Below, in pieces: positions 35,835-46,689 of a DNA stretch of 64,000 nt (the first letter of the stretch is position 1; the number at the start of each line of letters is the position of its first letter). This DNA is from Plectrocnemia conspersa (taxonomy: Eukaryota > Arthropoda > Insecta > Trichoptera > Polycentropodidae), in the NCBI GenBank assembly GCA_009617715.1, contig VTFK01000245.1:248001-312000 (forward strand). Reading direction: 5' to 3'. Both the position numbers and the translations under genes were made by a program. Under the pieces are notes generated by a model that saw only the letters and a list, made by a program, of their open reading frames with translations, was not told where the DNA came from and searched no databases.

Positions 35835-36520
35835 ATATTACGAGTAAGAATCGAATGAGGCACATCTAAACCAAATTTTGACTAGGAGAGCGAAAAAAAA
35901 CAATTATCCCTTCTCAGAAGTCAAAAATCCACGTCAAAAGCAATAAAATCGTGTCGGCGCCGTCGCAGTGGAAACGCTTGCTACCGAGCGTTCCCACTGC
36001 GCCGACACGATTTTTTTGCTTTTGACGTGAATTTTTGCCTTCTGAGAAGTGATAATTGATTTTGCGCTTTCCTATTGACCAAAATTCGGTTTGAAAATAC
36101 TTTGATTAGCCCTTTTATATTAAAATTCCTAAATAATATCGGTAAGGATAGCTATCACTTTTTTAAAACATAGTGTAATATCAAAATGCAGACAAACTGT
36201 GGTGCAATATGTGAGATGCGACGTTTGTCTGTACTTATTCTTTCGCTTATTTTCATCTGAGAGATGTTCTGGCTTAGTTTGTATTTTGAACTTGATCTAC
36301 TAAAAGTTATAATAATTAATTTTGAACTTTCATTAGGTTAGGTTTGGGTTTTAACAGCAAATGGACGTTTTGCAGCTGTAAAATTGACTTTAATAGACAT
36401 TTTAGAGCAGCATATTAGTGCCTATGAGAAATTATATTTTCGCTAGTAGAAATATATATCTACTGGTGAAAATATCACTTTACCATAAAATACACATTCG
36501 CTGTATTTTATGGTAAATGT
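35835..36520 (+). mobile_element. fold-back repeat family F, copy 2, with a 140-bp palindrome
   Basis: A 65-bp leader (35835-35900) precedes a long palindrome at 35910-36049. The palindrome's arms differ at only a few positions plus a 6-nt insertion in the left arm; inner arms are GTGTCGGCG and CGCCGACAC, and the outermost arms are CTTCTCAGAAG and CTTCTGAGAAG. The rest is collinear with copy 1 and ends in another perfect hairpin: TTTACCATAAAATAC (36479-36493) and GTATTTTATGGTAAA (36503-36517). No coding capacity. Fold-back or MITE-like structure; the superfamily is not identified. Confidence 0.75.
35910..36049. repeat. 140-bp near-perfect palindrome
   Basis: Arms of about 65-70 nt separated by a short loop (TGCTACCG region at 35980-35987). 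Four substitutions and one 6-nt insertion distinguish the arms. Such a structure can extrude as a cruciform or fold into a long RNA hairpin if transcribed. Confidence 0.85.
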
Positions 36521-36555
36521 AAGCACAAACGAAGCCGCGTCAAAAAATTACAACC

Positions 36556-36830
36556 TGTCCCTTCAAATAATAATGTTTATTGTGAAAATACCACATTTAA
36601 AGTGGATGCTTTTGAAGGCAGTGTATTGTATAATATGTATAAAAAAGGCTAAAGGAACTTTACCTGAAATACATCAGTATATAGGTACATAGTTTAGTTC
36701 AGATTCATTATATGAGGTCGATTTTTTTTATGAATATATTCTTGCTATGATTTTTCAGATTTGGGTCCCTCAAGAAGAACGGACCTCGGGAATTTTTTCT
36801 CCTCTCTCCTTCCCCCTTTCGACAGGCCTG
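36556..36830 (+). repeat. dispersed repeat family R2, copy A
   Basis: Collinear with 43028-43224. Both start TGTCCCTT(C/T)AAATAATA, share ACCTGAAATACATCAGTATA (36663 and 43097) and TAGTTTAGTTCAGATTCATT, and end in ACAGGCCTG. Copy B has a 13-nt insertion after GGTACAT and a shorter C/T-rich part near the end. Same orientation, 6.5 kb apart. Unidentified element without coding capacity. Confidence 0.7.
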
Positions 36831-37180
36831 CATATATATAATATATACGTTAAATATATTTTCACTGACATTTTAGTGAAATCATATCATAATACAGTTT
36901 TACCGGTAGATATATATTTTTACAGTTGTAAATATAATTTATCTGACAGGTGCTAATGAAATTAAATACTACTCTAAACTGTCATTCAGTAGGTTTGAAA
37001 CATGAAAAGAGTGATGTAAATAGTGGTTCTCAAAAGACAGTTGTGAACGCCACTTATTGAATCCTGTACGCCCCCACAAAATTTTGTTTCGAATAATAGT
37101 TCTAAGGTGACACATTGATAAGAGAAAAAATAATTTAAATTGCCCTAGTTATTATATAATAATTATTAGAAAATATAACT
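36831..37180. other. AT-rich spacer between repeats
   Basis: Nothing supported beyond short TATATA tracts. Confidence 0.6.
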
Positions 37181-37404
37181 TTACTGAAAAATACACATTC
37201 ATTGCAATAGTTGCAAAACGTCCATTAACTGTTAAAACCCAAACTTAACCTAAACAAATTAACAAAACCCAACTTGACTAAAAAAAAAAAAAGTTCTAAG
37301 ACAAACTATTGTTTTGAAACTTTTATTAGGTCAAATTAGGTTGGGTTAAATCGTTTAAATTAGTTTTGAGTTTGATCAGCAGACGGACATTTTGCAACTC
37401 TCAA
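37181..37404. mobile_element. fold-back repeat family F, inverted partial copy
   Basis: The same family F segment occurs twice in opposite orientation. TTGCAAAACGTCCATTAACT and AACCCAAACTTAACCTAA (37211-37253) mirror TTAGG...TTAGGTTGGGTT and GACGGACATTTTGCAACTCT (37326-37402), with a poly-A spacer between them. The left shoulder repeats AAATACACATTC from the end of copy 2. A fold-back arrangement of about 220 bp. Confidence 0.65.
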
Positions 37405-37725
37405 ATATTACTGCAATACATAAAACATACCTATTAGTATTTAAATAAAAACTTATTCTAAAAAGACTTATATTTTCTTTGAAAATATCTAATGTTACAC
37501 ATGCATGAGAGTTAGAATGTATTGCTTTTGACAAAAATATATTATTCATTACAGAAAGTTACCACACATAAGTCACGAGTCATCATTAGTGTGCTTCACA
37601 AATAATTCATATTTAGAGCAACTAGAGAGTTAAATAAAAATCATGAAATATTCGTGTAAAATTTTCAAGGAGTCCATTTGATATATTTTATTAGTTTTTT
37701 AATTAAAATCTTTCAATTCTTTACT
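37405..37725. other. AT-rich background, nothing seen
   Basis: No features supported. Confidence 0.6.
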
Positions 37726-37729
37726 ACGG

Positions 37730-38075
37730 TAGCATTAGGAACATAGAGGTGGATCCGTAGGACCTAACTAAAATCCACTACTCCACTTAAGGGTTAACCA
37801 TAGCAAAAGAGAGTAGGAAAAAACACTGGCAATCGTTTATTCCCGGCTGTAAACCCTCCCAAACCACCCACTTTCGTTGGATGATCACTTTGGCCCGGCA
37901 GTTAATTTGAGAAACACAACCCACTTTGGGCAAGCCCCCTCCTTTTTCTCGCACGTATAGTACGTAAGTGGAACGGTGTTAGTTTTATACAAATACACAT
38001 ATAAAAGGAAGAGGGTTTGTGCGCCAACTTGTAACAACAAACTAGCTTTCTCCACCGCTACGAGCGAAATGTTTT
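37730..38075. promoter_or_regulatory. GC-richer island, possible conserved non-coding element
   Basis: Mixed composition block with CACCCACTTTCGTTGGATGA (37866) and CCCCCTCCTTTTTCTCGCACG (37937). No frame. Confidence 0.25.
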
Positions 38076-38927
38076 ATGGTCCAAGGTTTTTGCAAACAAC
38101 ATGATTCAACTTTGAAAGTTTACCCTTAAAATATTGGTGGTGTGCCTTTTATATCCTTTTGTTATTATATGTGTTTGTACTTGTATTAGACATACATATA
38201 ATACACATTCAAACAATGATGGAGATTGTGTGTTCAAATAAAACATTAGTTAAAAATTCCTATAAATGTATTTATTTTAATTATTTTGTAGTATAATAAT
38301 ACGCAGATAATGATAATCTGAATAGCTCAGCCAAATATTTAATGTTATATGTATTTAATATTCAATTCTATTGTGAGATATTTCAACAATTGTTATGTAT
38401 ATAGTATGTATGCATTAAAATTTATTATTTAATAATAAATACAACATATAGTTTAATTTAGCTAAGCTGGAAACGGGTTTATTTCGTGATTGTTTAGTAA
38501 TCAGTCAAATTCATAAGGGTAATATAAAATGTATATATTCCTATGCCATTGTAAATCGTTACATGAAGTATTATTAAATATTCTTACATTCTGCGAACTT
38601 CTTTTTGCAAAATCAATATGACTTGAGAACAAGACAAACTGTGCAGTATTTGATATGTTAAAAGTTCAACATTATTGACAGTTACCCACACGATATTTTT
38701 GAAAAATTTGATGTATATATTTAGGAAATAAGAACCCAGTAGTACTGCGGTCTATTTTTTTAAAAATCTTTTATTTATAATAAACATATTAAGAAGTAAG
38801 CTTCATGGAAAAATACAATTGATTGCAATTGAAAATTTTGACACACTAGATAAATGTAACTAGATATTATTATAAGAATGACATTGCGTTGTTAGTTTAA
38901 AAAATATTTTTAGGGTGTTCAAAATGG
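38076..38927. other. AT-rich background, nothing seen
   Basis: No features supported. Confidence 0.6.
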
Positions 38928-38935
38928 GTTACAAG

Positions 38936-39598
38936 TAGGGATTCCAATCCCGGGCCAAAATTTTGATCCCGGGATTTCGGTATTGCAATTAGTCGATCCC
39001 GGGATCCCGGGACCAGTCCCGGGATAATTTTCATGCTATTTTATCGATAAAAATAATTTAAAATGAATAATACAATATATTTTTACATCTGTTTTTTATA
39101 ACGTACAATCTATAAAGTACGTATAATTTTAGTCTTGGACTTAAAATAGAAAATAATATAATAAAAATAAAAAAGGGAAGGTCTTATATATTTATTTGAG
39201 AAGAAAAAAATGAACTTTTGACAATGTTTGCACATAGGTATGTACATTTATACAGAATTAATTGAAAACATTATTTTGAATAAAACTCACGAAGTAACAT
39301 CAAAGCATCAAGTGTTTTATCATTTAGCCTTGATCTGATTTTGGTTCTTAAGCAGCCTGCTGCTGAAAAAGCACGTTCAGACTCACAGCCTCAAAGATTC
39401 ACAGATGACACGTGCAACTTGCGCAAGTTTGTACACGAAATATAACGATGTTGTCAATAATAATTCGATTGTGCTTGATAAATCAGTCAATCCGAAAAAT
39501 TCGGGATTATGTTTTATAATCCCGGGACTCATCGGGTATTGAAAATCGTTCGGGATCCCGGGATCCCGGGATTCGGGATCCCGGGATTGGAATCCCTA
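38936..39598 (-). mobile_element. hAT transposon, short non-autonomous copy with TSD
   Basis: Perfect 19-bp terminal inverted repeats, TAGGGATTCCAATCCCGGG at 38936-38954 and its complement at 39580-39598. They are flanked by identical 8-bp target duplications GTTACAAG (38928-38935 and 39599-39606). The subterminal regions are packed with CCCGGGATCCCGGG palindromes. A minus-strand remnant of the transposase C-terminus remains inside. At 663 bp it is a deletion derivative, far shorter than an autonomous hAT element. Confidence 0.95.
39271..39387 (-). pseudogene. hAT transposase C-terminal dimerisation fragment
   Basis: 39 codons ending at TAA (39273-39271). The peptide includes CESERAFSAAG, TKIRSRLNDKTLDALM and LLREFYSK. 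This matches the SERAFS.AG...TK.RSRL.D.TLDAL..L pattern of the hAT dimerisation domain almost position by position. Upstream on the minus strand the frame is lost. The fragment fixes the superfamily of the surrounding element. Confidence 0.9.
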
Positions 39599-39759
39599 GT
39601 TACAAGTCAATCCTAAAATAGATGCATTAGGAATACTTTTTCAACTTGTGTGATTATATATTACATCTAGCGTCTAAAATTAAGTAATTTTACTGATTAA
39701 TTCACGCCTTTATTATAATATACATTGCTTTTTGATATAATGTAAGTTTTTAATAGTGT

Positions 39760-40400
39760 ATATACAAGAAATGGGCCACGTGCGTACACACATCCTTATA
39801 CTTATGCAAAGGTTTACACGTGTAGTGTGCGAACGCGTATCAAAGACATTGTAGCAAAGTTTGTTGTTGTAATTTATCTCGGCTTCCATTATTCGAAGTC
39901 AAGTGTTAGTTGTGTATTCACAAGGCGTTTTGACGTGTCTACAAACTATGGCGTGAAAAGTTTCTTCAAAAATATATATCCCTAAGCCGGCTCTCTCTGG
40001 CTGCTTCCTTGCCGGCAAAAGTTCTCCACGGTCGGGGGATTTGCCCGTCAAAATAAATTCTACCACTTGATTCTGTACACACAACAATCAGTGTAAAATA
40101 ACGCACAGTAATACATACACAGTGGCACACAAATATATGTATGTATAAAAGCTCTCTAATGAAACAGGGTCAAAAAGCTCAATTATGCAATTGCTTCTTC
40201 CGCCTGGACGGGCTTTTCTCACCGTTTCCTCGTATCGGTACGCCCTTTACGGGAGTTTTAATTAAATATTTTGCAAGCTTGTGAAATTATTTTCGAGAAT
40301 AAATTAATATAAACTTCCTTCCGTTTCGAGCGTCTGTTTTCGAATAATTTACAATGTAGATGACGGAAAGGTTCCTCGTTGACAATCGTGAATGAATACG
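39760..40400. promoter_or_regulatory. GC-richer island, possible conserved non-coding element
   Basis: About 640 bp of mixed composition. A 62-codon minus frame (39899-40087) is not protein-like. Contains CACGTGTAGTGTGCGAACGCG near 39817. Possible regulatory DNA. Confidence 0.25.
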
Positions 40401-40940
40401 CTTCAGAGAAAAACAGAGATAAATATATCATATTTTTATAATGAATTTATAAAAATATATTTTTGATTGCTAAATTAAAAATTTGTTTAATAAACCCATC
40501 AATTAATAAAATTTAGTAAACTCGTTAATTAATCAAATTACAACAAAATTATTAAAAATAATATTATTATAACTATAGTTAGAATGGAAAAAATCGTTTT
40601 ATTTTTTAATTTAGATACTTATAACGGAGAATATTTTAATATATTTATAATATATTTTTATTGTAGCATAAACTATTTTTTTAGATTCTTACAATGATAC
40701 TAGATGTTTTAAATGTGTCATTAAAAACAGATCATATCATAAATGTGATCAAAAAATAATTTACTTTTATCTAATCTTTTTTTACAATTTGACATATATA
40801 TCAATTTGGCACACTAATTTGCTGTTTATATAAATTGAAAAGCTATTTAATTGTAAAATTTTGTATATGTTTTTTCAACAAAAAAAGAGATTGGTGTACA
40901 GTTTTTTTTATAAAGTCTAATTATTTAATTTAATTTTGTT
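40401..40940. other. AT-rich background, nothing seen
   Basis: No features supported. Confidence 0.6.
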
Positions 40941-40942
40941 TA

Positions 40943-41810
<868 letters not shown>

Positions 41811-41815
41811 AATCG

Positions 41816-42285
41816 GTTGTGCATCGGGGCAGCGTTCTTGGACCGATGCTGTGTTTGTTATACATGATAGATCTTCCTTAGAGGAACTCAATAAGAATTG
41901 CTACACTTGTTGACGATACAACAGTAATGGCCTCTAGTATTGACCTATAACTAGCATTAAAGAGACTGCAAGATTATTTCTCAAAAGTTCAATCTTGACT
42001 CTAAATGGCGAATCAGAGTTAATAAAACTAAATTAATTCAATTAACATTTGCGTCGAACAAATATACTATCGTAGTCCTCATGTATATCTTAACTGAAAA
42101 TGGATACCACAAGGGAAATCTGACAAATATCTTAGAATTCATCTCTTTAGAAGACTGACCCGGAAAACTCATATTGGGAACAAAAGGAAACATCTTTGCA
42201 GGCTGTACTGGCCTACAGGACCAAACTCAGGCGTATCATTGAAAAACAAAATGATAATATAAAGCTCAAATTTGGGGTGTGAATT
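41816..42285 (+). pseudogene. Jockey-type non-LTR retrotransposon, reverse transcriptase fragment
   Basis: Pieces of reverse transcriptase appear in order in shifting frames. GSVLGPMLCLLYMIDLP (41828 on) corresponds to the GSVLGPLLF..Y.NDLP block. LVDDTTVMA (41906 on) is the FADDT catalytic block with V in place of FA. LKRLQDYFSK is followed by WRIRVNKTK (42006 on) and KYLRIHLFRRLTRKTHI (42125 on), the K.LGI.LD..L.W..HI block, then the thumb-like LCRLYWPTG. Several frameshifts and stops separate them, so it is inactive. The endonuclease and 3' end are not visible. Jockey clade is inferred from the motif wording. Confidence 0.8.
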
Positions 42286-42585
42286 CCATATCTACTACCT
42301 TGAGTATTTTTTTCTGAAATTAAAATTAGACCAAGATAGATTTACATAGGTTTTTAATCCGTTAAACTTTCAGGTCAACATGGCTTTTTATCCTATTACT
42401 ATAATATATTCTAATAATAATTAGGTTGTCTCACTATTAGTATATTCTTACACGATCTGAATCTAACTTTTTATATGTATTTTTTACCAAAATTTACATA
42501 AAATTTCAGTTGCGCTCGATAATTTATATATGAAAAAGCATACATATATCAAGCGCGCAATTTTCAATTGTCCGAATTATTTCTA
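42286..42585. other. AT-rich background, nothing seen
   Basis: No features supported; possible decayed 3' part of the retrotransposon. Confidence 0.4.
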
Positions 42586-42733
42586 TTAAATTTCCCACAC
42601 ACTCTTGAGATAAATTGAAGAAGATAAAGCGCCTTCTAGTGCGTAAGCATCGGTGAAAACAAATTTGCATACCACCACCGCCGGAATTGTCATCCGAATC
42701 ACGCCACCAACGTTTCCTTCTTCGAATAAATCA
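42586..42733 (-). CDS. candidate terminal exon, function unknown
   Basis: On the minus strand a pyrimidine-rich tract ending TTTGGTTTCAG (acceptor AG at 42735-42734) is followed by about 49 open codons to a TAA at 42588-42586. The peptide starts DLFEEGNVGGVIRMTIP and ends in YLKSVWEI. The open frame extends upstream to 42900 without a stop, and the opposite strand is also open, so coding status is weak. No AATAAA lies close downstream. I do not recognise the product. Confidence 0.15.
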
Positions 42734-43027
42734 CTGAAACCAAATGAAAACCGCGTCAAAGAATTCAAATTCTTGCGTACCCTATACCCTTGTATATACA
42801 GTGTGTCAAGCAAAATAGCGACCAGTGTGTCTTTGATCTGAGAAAAAATCCTTAGGCGATGTCTTGCTTTAAGCAGATGACATGAAAATGTATAAATCAA
42901 TTATGTTATATTCGTACAATGAATCCATAGTATTGTAATGCCAATTAGACGGTCGATTAAAATAAACAATTAGCTCTTTCGTTATTTATTTGCTTTTTCC
43001 TTAGGTATTCGATCTGAATTTTCAGAA

Positions 43028-43224
43028 TGTCCCTTTAAATAATACTTTTTATTTTTTGTATGATATGTTTTATACATAGGCTAGAGAAACTTATACCTGA
43101 AATACATCAGTATATAGGTACATCTCAAACAACTATAGTTTAGTTCAGATTCATTATTTGTGGTCAATTTCAGATTCATTATTTTCCAGAGTTGGGCCTC
43201 TTGGGCCCCTTCTTACAGGCCTGG
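43028..43224 (+). repeat. dispersed repeat family R2, copy B
   Basis: Partner of 36556-36830 (see copy A). The 3' part reads GGGCCTCTTGGGCCCC and then TTACAGGCCTGG, a GC-rich near-palindrome not conserved exactly in copy A. Confidence 0.7.
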
Positions 43225-43439
43225 ATATAGTGAAGGATATCCGAACGATCGGCATCAGCAATTGTCGCTGCGTGGTTCAAAATAGAGCGAGATGTAGGAC
43301 AATCTTAAACGAGGGCAAGGCTGATAATGATGTTGGTCGATCAAATTATGTTTATAATTTTTATTTTTTAGGCAATAAATTATTACCGAACATTTTTTTC
43401 TTGCCACACTGTATACATACTTTCTTGACATACGCGTAG

Positions 43440-43800
43440 CGATGTGTCCTTAGCTATGGAGTGGGGGTACCGCTGCGCCGTACGTGTCTGGCCGTACGTG
43501 ATCGGCCGGAAAAAAGGGTATCTCATGAAACTGAATAATGTGGAAACAGATTTTACGGCTGTTATCGCCCGAAAAGCTCTTGTGGAGCTGTTTTAAATGC
43601 CGTTTAGATACGCGGCGCCCGGGGTTTAAGCCCCCCGGATCGGGAGTAATCGTTTTTGCGACCCCGACACGCCCGCGATATAAGCGCTAAATCATAAGTG
43701 AAACATGCGCCCGGGCCGCAAAAGGTACGGATCGGAATCAGGATTGCTAGATACGGCCCTGCTAGCCGAATCTTGAGGGTGCGAATAAGAATCGGTTATG
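43440..43800. promoter_or_regulatory. GC-rich island, possible conserved non-coding element
   Basis: One of the GC-richest blocks, rich in CpG (CTGCGCCGTACGTGTCTGG, GATACGCGGCGCCCGGGG, GCGCCCGGGCCGC). No sustained frame. CCGTACGTG occurs twice within 20 bp (43479 and 43492). Candidate conserved cis-regulatory element or CpG-rich promoter; no transcript start can be placed. Confidence 0.3.
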
Positions 43801-43830
43801 TTAAGGTGTGTGCATTGAGTTATTTGAACA

Positions 43831-43918
43831 CAGATTTACAACGGAATCGGTGCGAACGCTAAATTTTTAGCGCAGATTTACGGAGTTCGATTCAGTTCGT
43901 GCTGGATTCGAACTGAAT
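43831..43918. repeat. compact cluster of hairpins and a direct repeat
   Basis: Within 90 bp lie a direct repeat CAGATTTAC (43831-43839 and 43873-43881), a perfect 7-bp stem CGCTAAA/TTTAGCG (43857-43863 and 43866-43872) and a perfect 10-bp stem ATTCAGTTCG/CGAACTGAAT (43890-43899 and 43909-43918). It resembles the subterminal part of a small DNA element, or a structured RNA; neither is demonstrated. Confidence 0.5.
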
Positions 43919-44340
43919 TATCTTGTGCGCTTGATGCGGGTAGCATATGAAATGTTGATATTAATAATATAACATTATTTCTATACATGAGTAAGGTGCA
44001 CACTGAGGCAATATCTTAAAAGATAAGAAAACTCTTTCATGATACATTTTATTAATAATACTATTAAAACAAAAAAAATGTTTGAGTTTTCATTAGAGCA
44101 TGATTCAATGAATTTTCTAGCTTAATTGTGCGGATCTAGTTAATTGCAATGTAGTCCAAAAATTAACATACTCAGTCGAAGTACTTGTTGCGCTCTTGTA
44201 TCCTTAATTTAATTGGAACATTAGTGTGTTATTGCGCATACGAGTAGTATCTGTAATTGTATTCTATACTTCGTTTCATCTAACAAAGTCACTTTGAGGC
44301 TTATCTTGTATTTCACAACGGTATTTCATTGGTCCGCTTG
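43919..44340. other. AT-rich background, nothing seen
   Basis: No features supported. Confidence 0.6.
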
Positions 44341-44525
44341 CGCTGAACAAAATTTTTGCGCTCTTTTTTTGTCAAAATTTGGTTTAGATATGCTTCATTC
44401 GATTCTCACTAATTGTAAGTCGTAATATTGTGATAAAAAGTGTTAATATGCACGCTAGACAACCGAGAGTTTCCACTGCGGTGGTGACGGCACGATTTTG
44501 GTACTTTTGACGTGGATTTGGCCAG
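44341..44525. mobile_element. fold-back repeat family F, rearranged partial copy
   Basis: 44375-44440 is the reverse complement of the family F leader at 35835-35900 (ATTTGGTTTAGATATGCTTC against its mirror). 44461-44520 matches the right palindrome arm (CCACTGCG, CACGATTTT, CTTTTGACGTG). The leader is therefore inverted relative to the arm compared with copy 2, as expected when a fold-back element recombines through its palindrome. Confidence 0.6.
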
Positions 44526-44905
44526 AAAAATACATGTCATTTAATATAATACTATGATTATAATGAAATGGAAATATTTTATGTTAGAAAAAGCTAAAAT
44601 GACATTCCTGGATATTAAATGAATATGTAGTATCTATTTTTGTTTAATATTTTTTTTTGAGAAATATAATGAATAAGCAGGTCAAATTTAGACTTAAGTT
44701 GCCGATATTTATGACCAATTATCCGTATGTTTATGCATATTTCGTGCTTCAAACAATAAGAAGCTTTTAAACAATCTTCCTTACATTCAAGTACTTCTAA
44801 AAATATTTCAATATAAAATAATCAATAAGACTGTATACAAAAACCGGCTTGTCTAATTATTTTATTTGAATTAATTTACTATATTGTCAGATAATTATAT
44901 TTTTT
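44526..44905. other. AT-rich background, nothing seen
   Basis: No features supported. Confidence 0.6.
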
Positions 44906-44909
44906 GGAA

Positions 44910-45160
44910 AATCAAGTCTATAAAATCATCATCTTTGATTGAACGCTTCTGAATGTCTCCTATTTTTTTATATCAGTAGCCAGAGTACCACTGGCCAATT
45001 TATTCAAATGAAAAATATTTTTATGTTATTCATTATTTTTGGTCAGTTACGATTTTCCGAAAGAACCTTATGGGTAAGGAGTGCTAATTGTAATGTTTTT
45101 TTTTCTAAAAACAGATTTATGTGATTAAGATGTAATTTATTTAAATAGTTTTTTATTAAT
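44910..45160 (+). repeat. dispersed repeat family R1, copy B
   Basis: Partner of 7441-7720. The shared reading frame has two stops here (after SLIERF and after FLYQ) where copy A is open. See copy A. Confidence 0.5.
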
Positions 45161-46680
45161 AGTTGCATATTTCTTTTAGAATATCTTAATAATTTCTACT
45201 CCTGTTAAAAGAAACATATTTTTAATTTTAGCTATAATACGTAAATATGTAAAAATAATAAGTAAATATGTAAATACTGCTTAATATTTTTTTAAATTAA
45301 TATCCTACTGTTGTTTCTCGATAAGATCAGAAAAATGTTACTATGCAAATTAATTTTCAAAAATATTTTTAAATATTGCACTTTTAATAAAAAAAATATC
45401 TAAAAATCAAATATTTAAGAGAGAATTTATATGTAAAGCAAAACCAACTTATGAAAGCTTTAATTAATAGGAGTTGCTATTACATCTTCAAGAATGTGTC
45501 ATTAATATTAGATATAAAAAATAATAAAAAAAAATATTTTTAATTAAAAATATATATTGATAAAATTTAAGATTTTTTTTATTATTTTTAAAAAAATAAT
45601 CAACAGTCAAGGAACGAATTAAAAATACGTGAAAACTCTTTCCGAATATAAAACGAAATAGTACTAGACCAATCCTAAAATAAAATATCAGTACTGTCCA
45701 AATAACCCATTATTTTAGAAAAATAATCATTCGGGCGATTTGTTAAACTTATTATCTTTACCTCATAATTTAGAAGTCGAGTCACTAAAAATCCCTTTAC
45801 TTTCGACCTAAAAATACACAAAAGTGTATTTACATGAGCTCTAAACCAGTGGAGCTCACGCCAAATTGACATAGTACAAGCGTTACATATTTAGAATGAC
45901 TCCATTCGAATCTAGAGAAAGGCAGCCGTTCCACTTCGATTTGGTACAGTTATACTGACTGGCACATTGAATAACCAGTAGTTTTGAAATGGCACGAATT
46001 ATCTATTATGTATAATGAATATCAATTTTTATTGCTGAAATATTAAGGTATCGAATGGTATTTCTTTTCTTTAAATTTCTGGTAATGATTTGAATGTATA
46101 TTATCTATTGAATTTTACTTACTCAAAACAATATTTTTTAGAAATATTGCTTTAATTCGCTATGAAATTATATTCGCTCTTTAACTGTTTTAAATTAATA
46201 ATATGAACATTAAATTATGTGACTAAAGATGACGCCTGTATAAGACATAATTTTTCAAACAAGAAAAAATATGGTTGATATGAATGTTTAATATCAGAAT
46301 AACAGTTAAAACTATTGTACCAAATAAAAATATTTTAGTATGATATTAAAGGCTAATATATGCTTTCTTAAATGAAATATATTAACATTAATGTATAAAG
46401 TTAAGGTTTTTATGTTATTATATTAAAATATAAAACTCTCTTAAGCTTAAAAATATATTTTTAGTACCGTTTTCATTCGCACGTTTAGGAAAAAAAGATC
46501 CGAAACAACGATAACCAAAAGACGAAAGTTTAATAGGACCTATGCGAATATTTTTTAGCTTAAAAATATATTTTTAATTAACGTAAATTCAAATTCAATT
46601 CGAAGGATCACGCCTTTGATACAATAATATTGTTAACAAAAATAAATTAAATTCGCTTTTCATAAACAATCAGACGTCAT
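45161..46680. other. AT-rich background; repeated palindromic word at 46442 and 46556
   Basis: AGCTTAAAAATATATTTTTA occurs at about 46443 and again at 46557, bracketing 95 bp of mixed sequence. The word is nearly palindromic, so the pair could be the ends of a tiny inverted-repeat insertion. Otherwise AT-rich and empty. Confidence 0.4.
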
Positions 46681-46689
46681 CAGCCACTG

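Noticed and set aside
36333..36349. TTAGGTTAGG resembling telomeric repeats
   Set aside because: Only two units within a dispersed repeat; not a telomere or interstitial telomeric array.
42653..42841. 62-codon plus-strand frame
   Set aside because: Mirror of the minus-strand open region at the same place; no protein-like signature.
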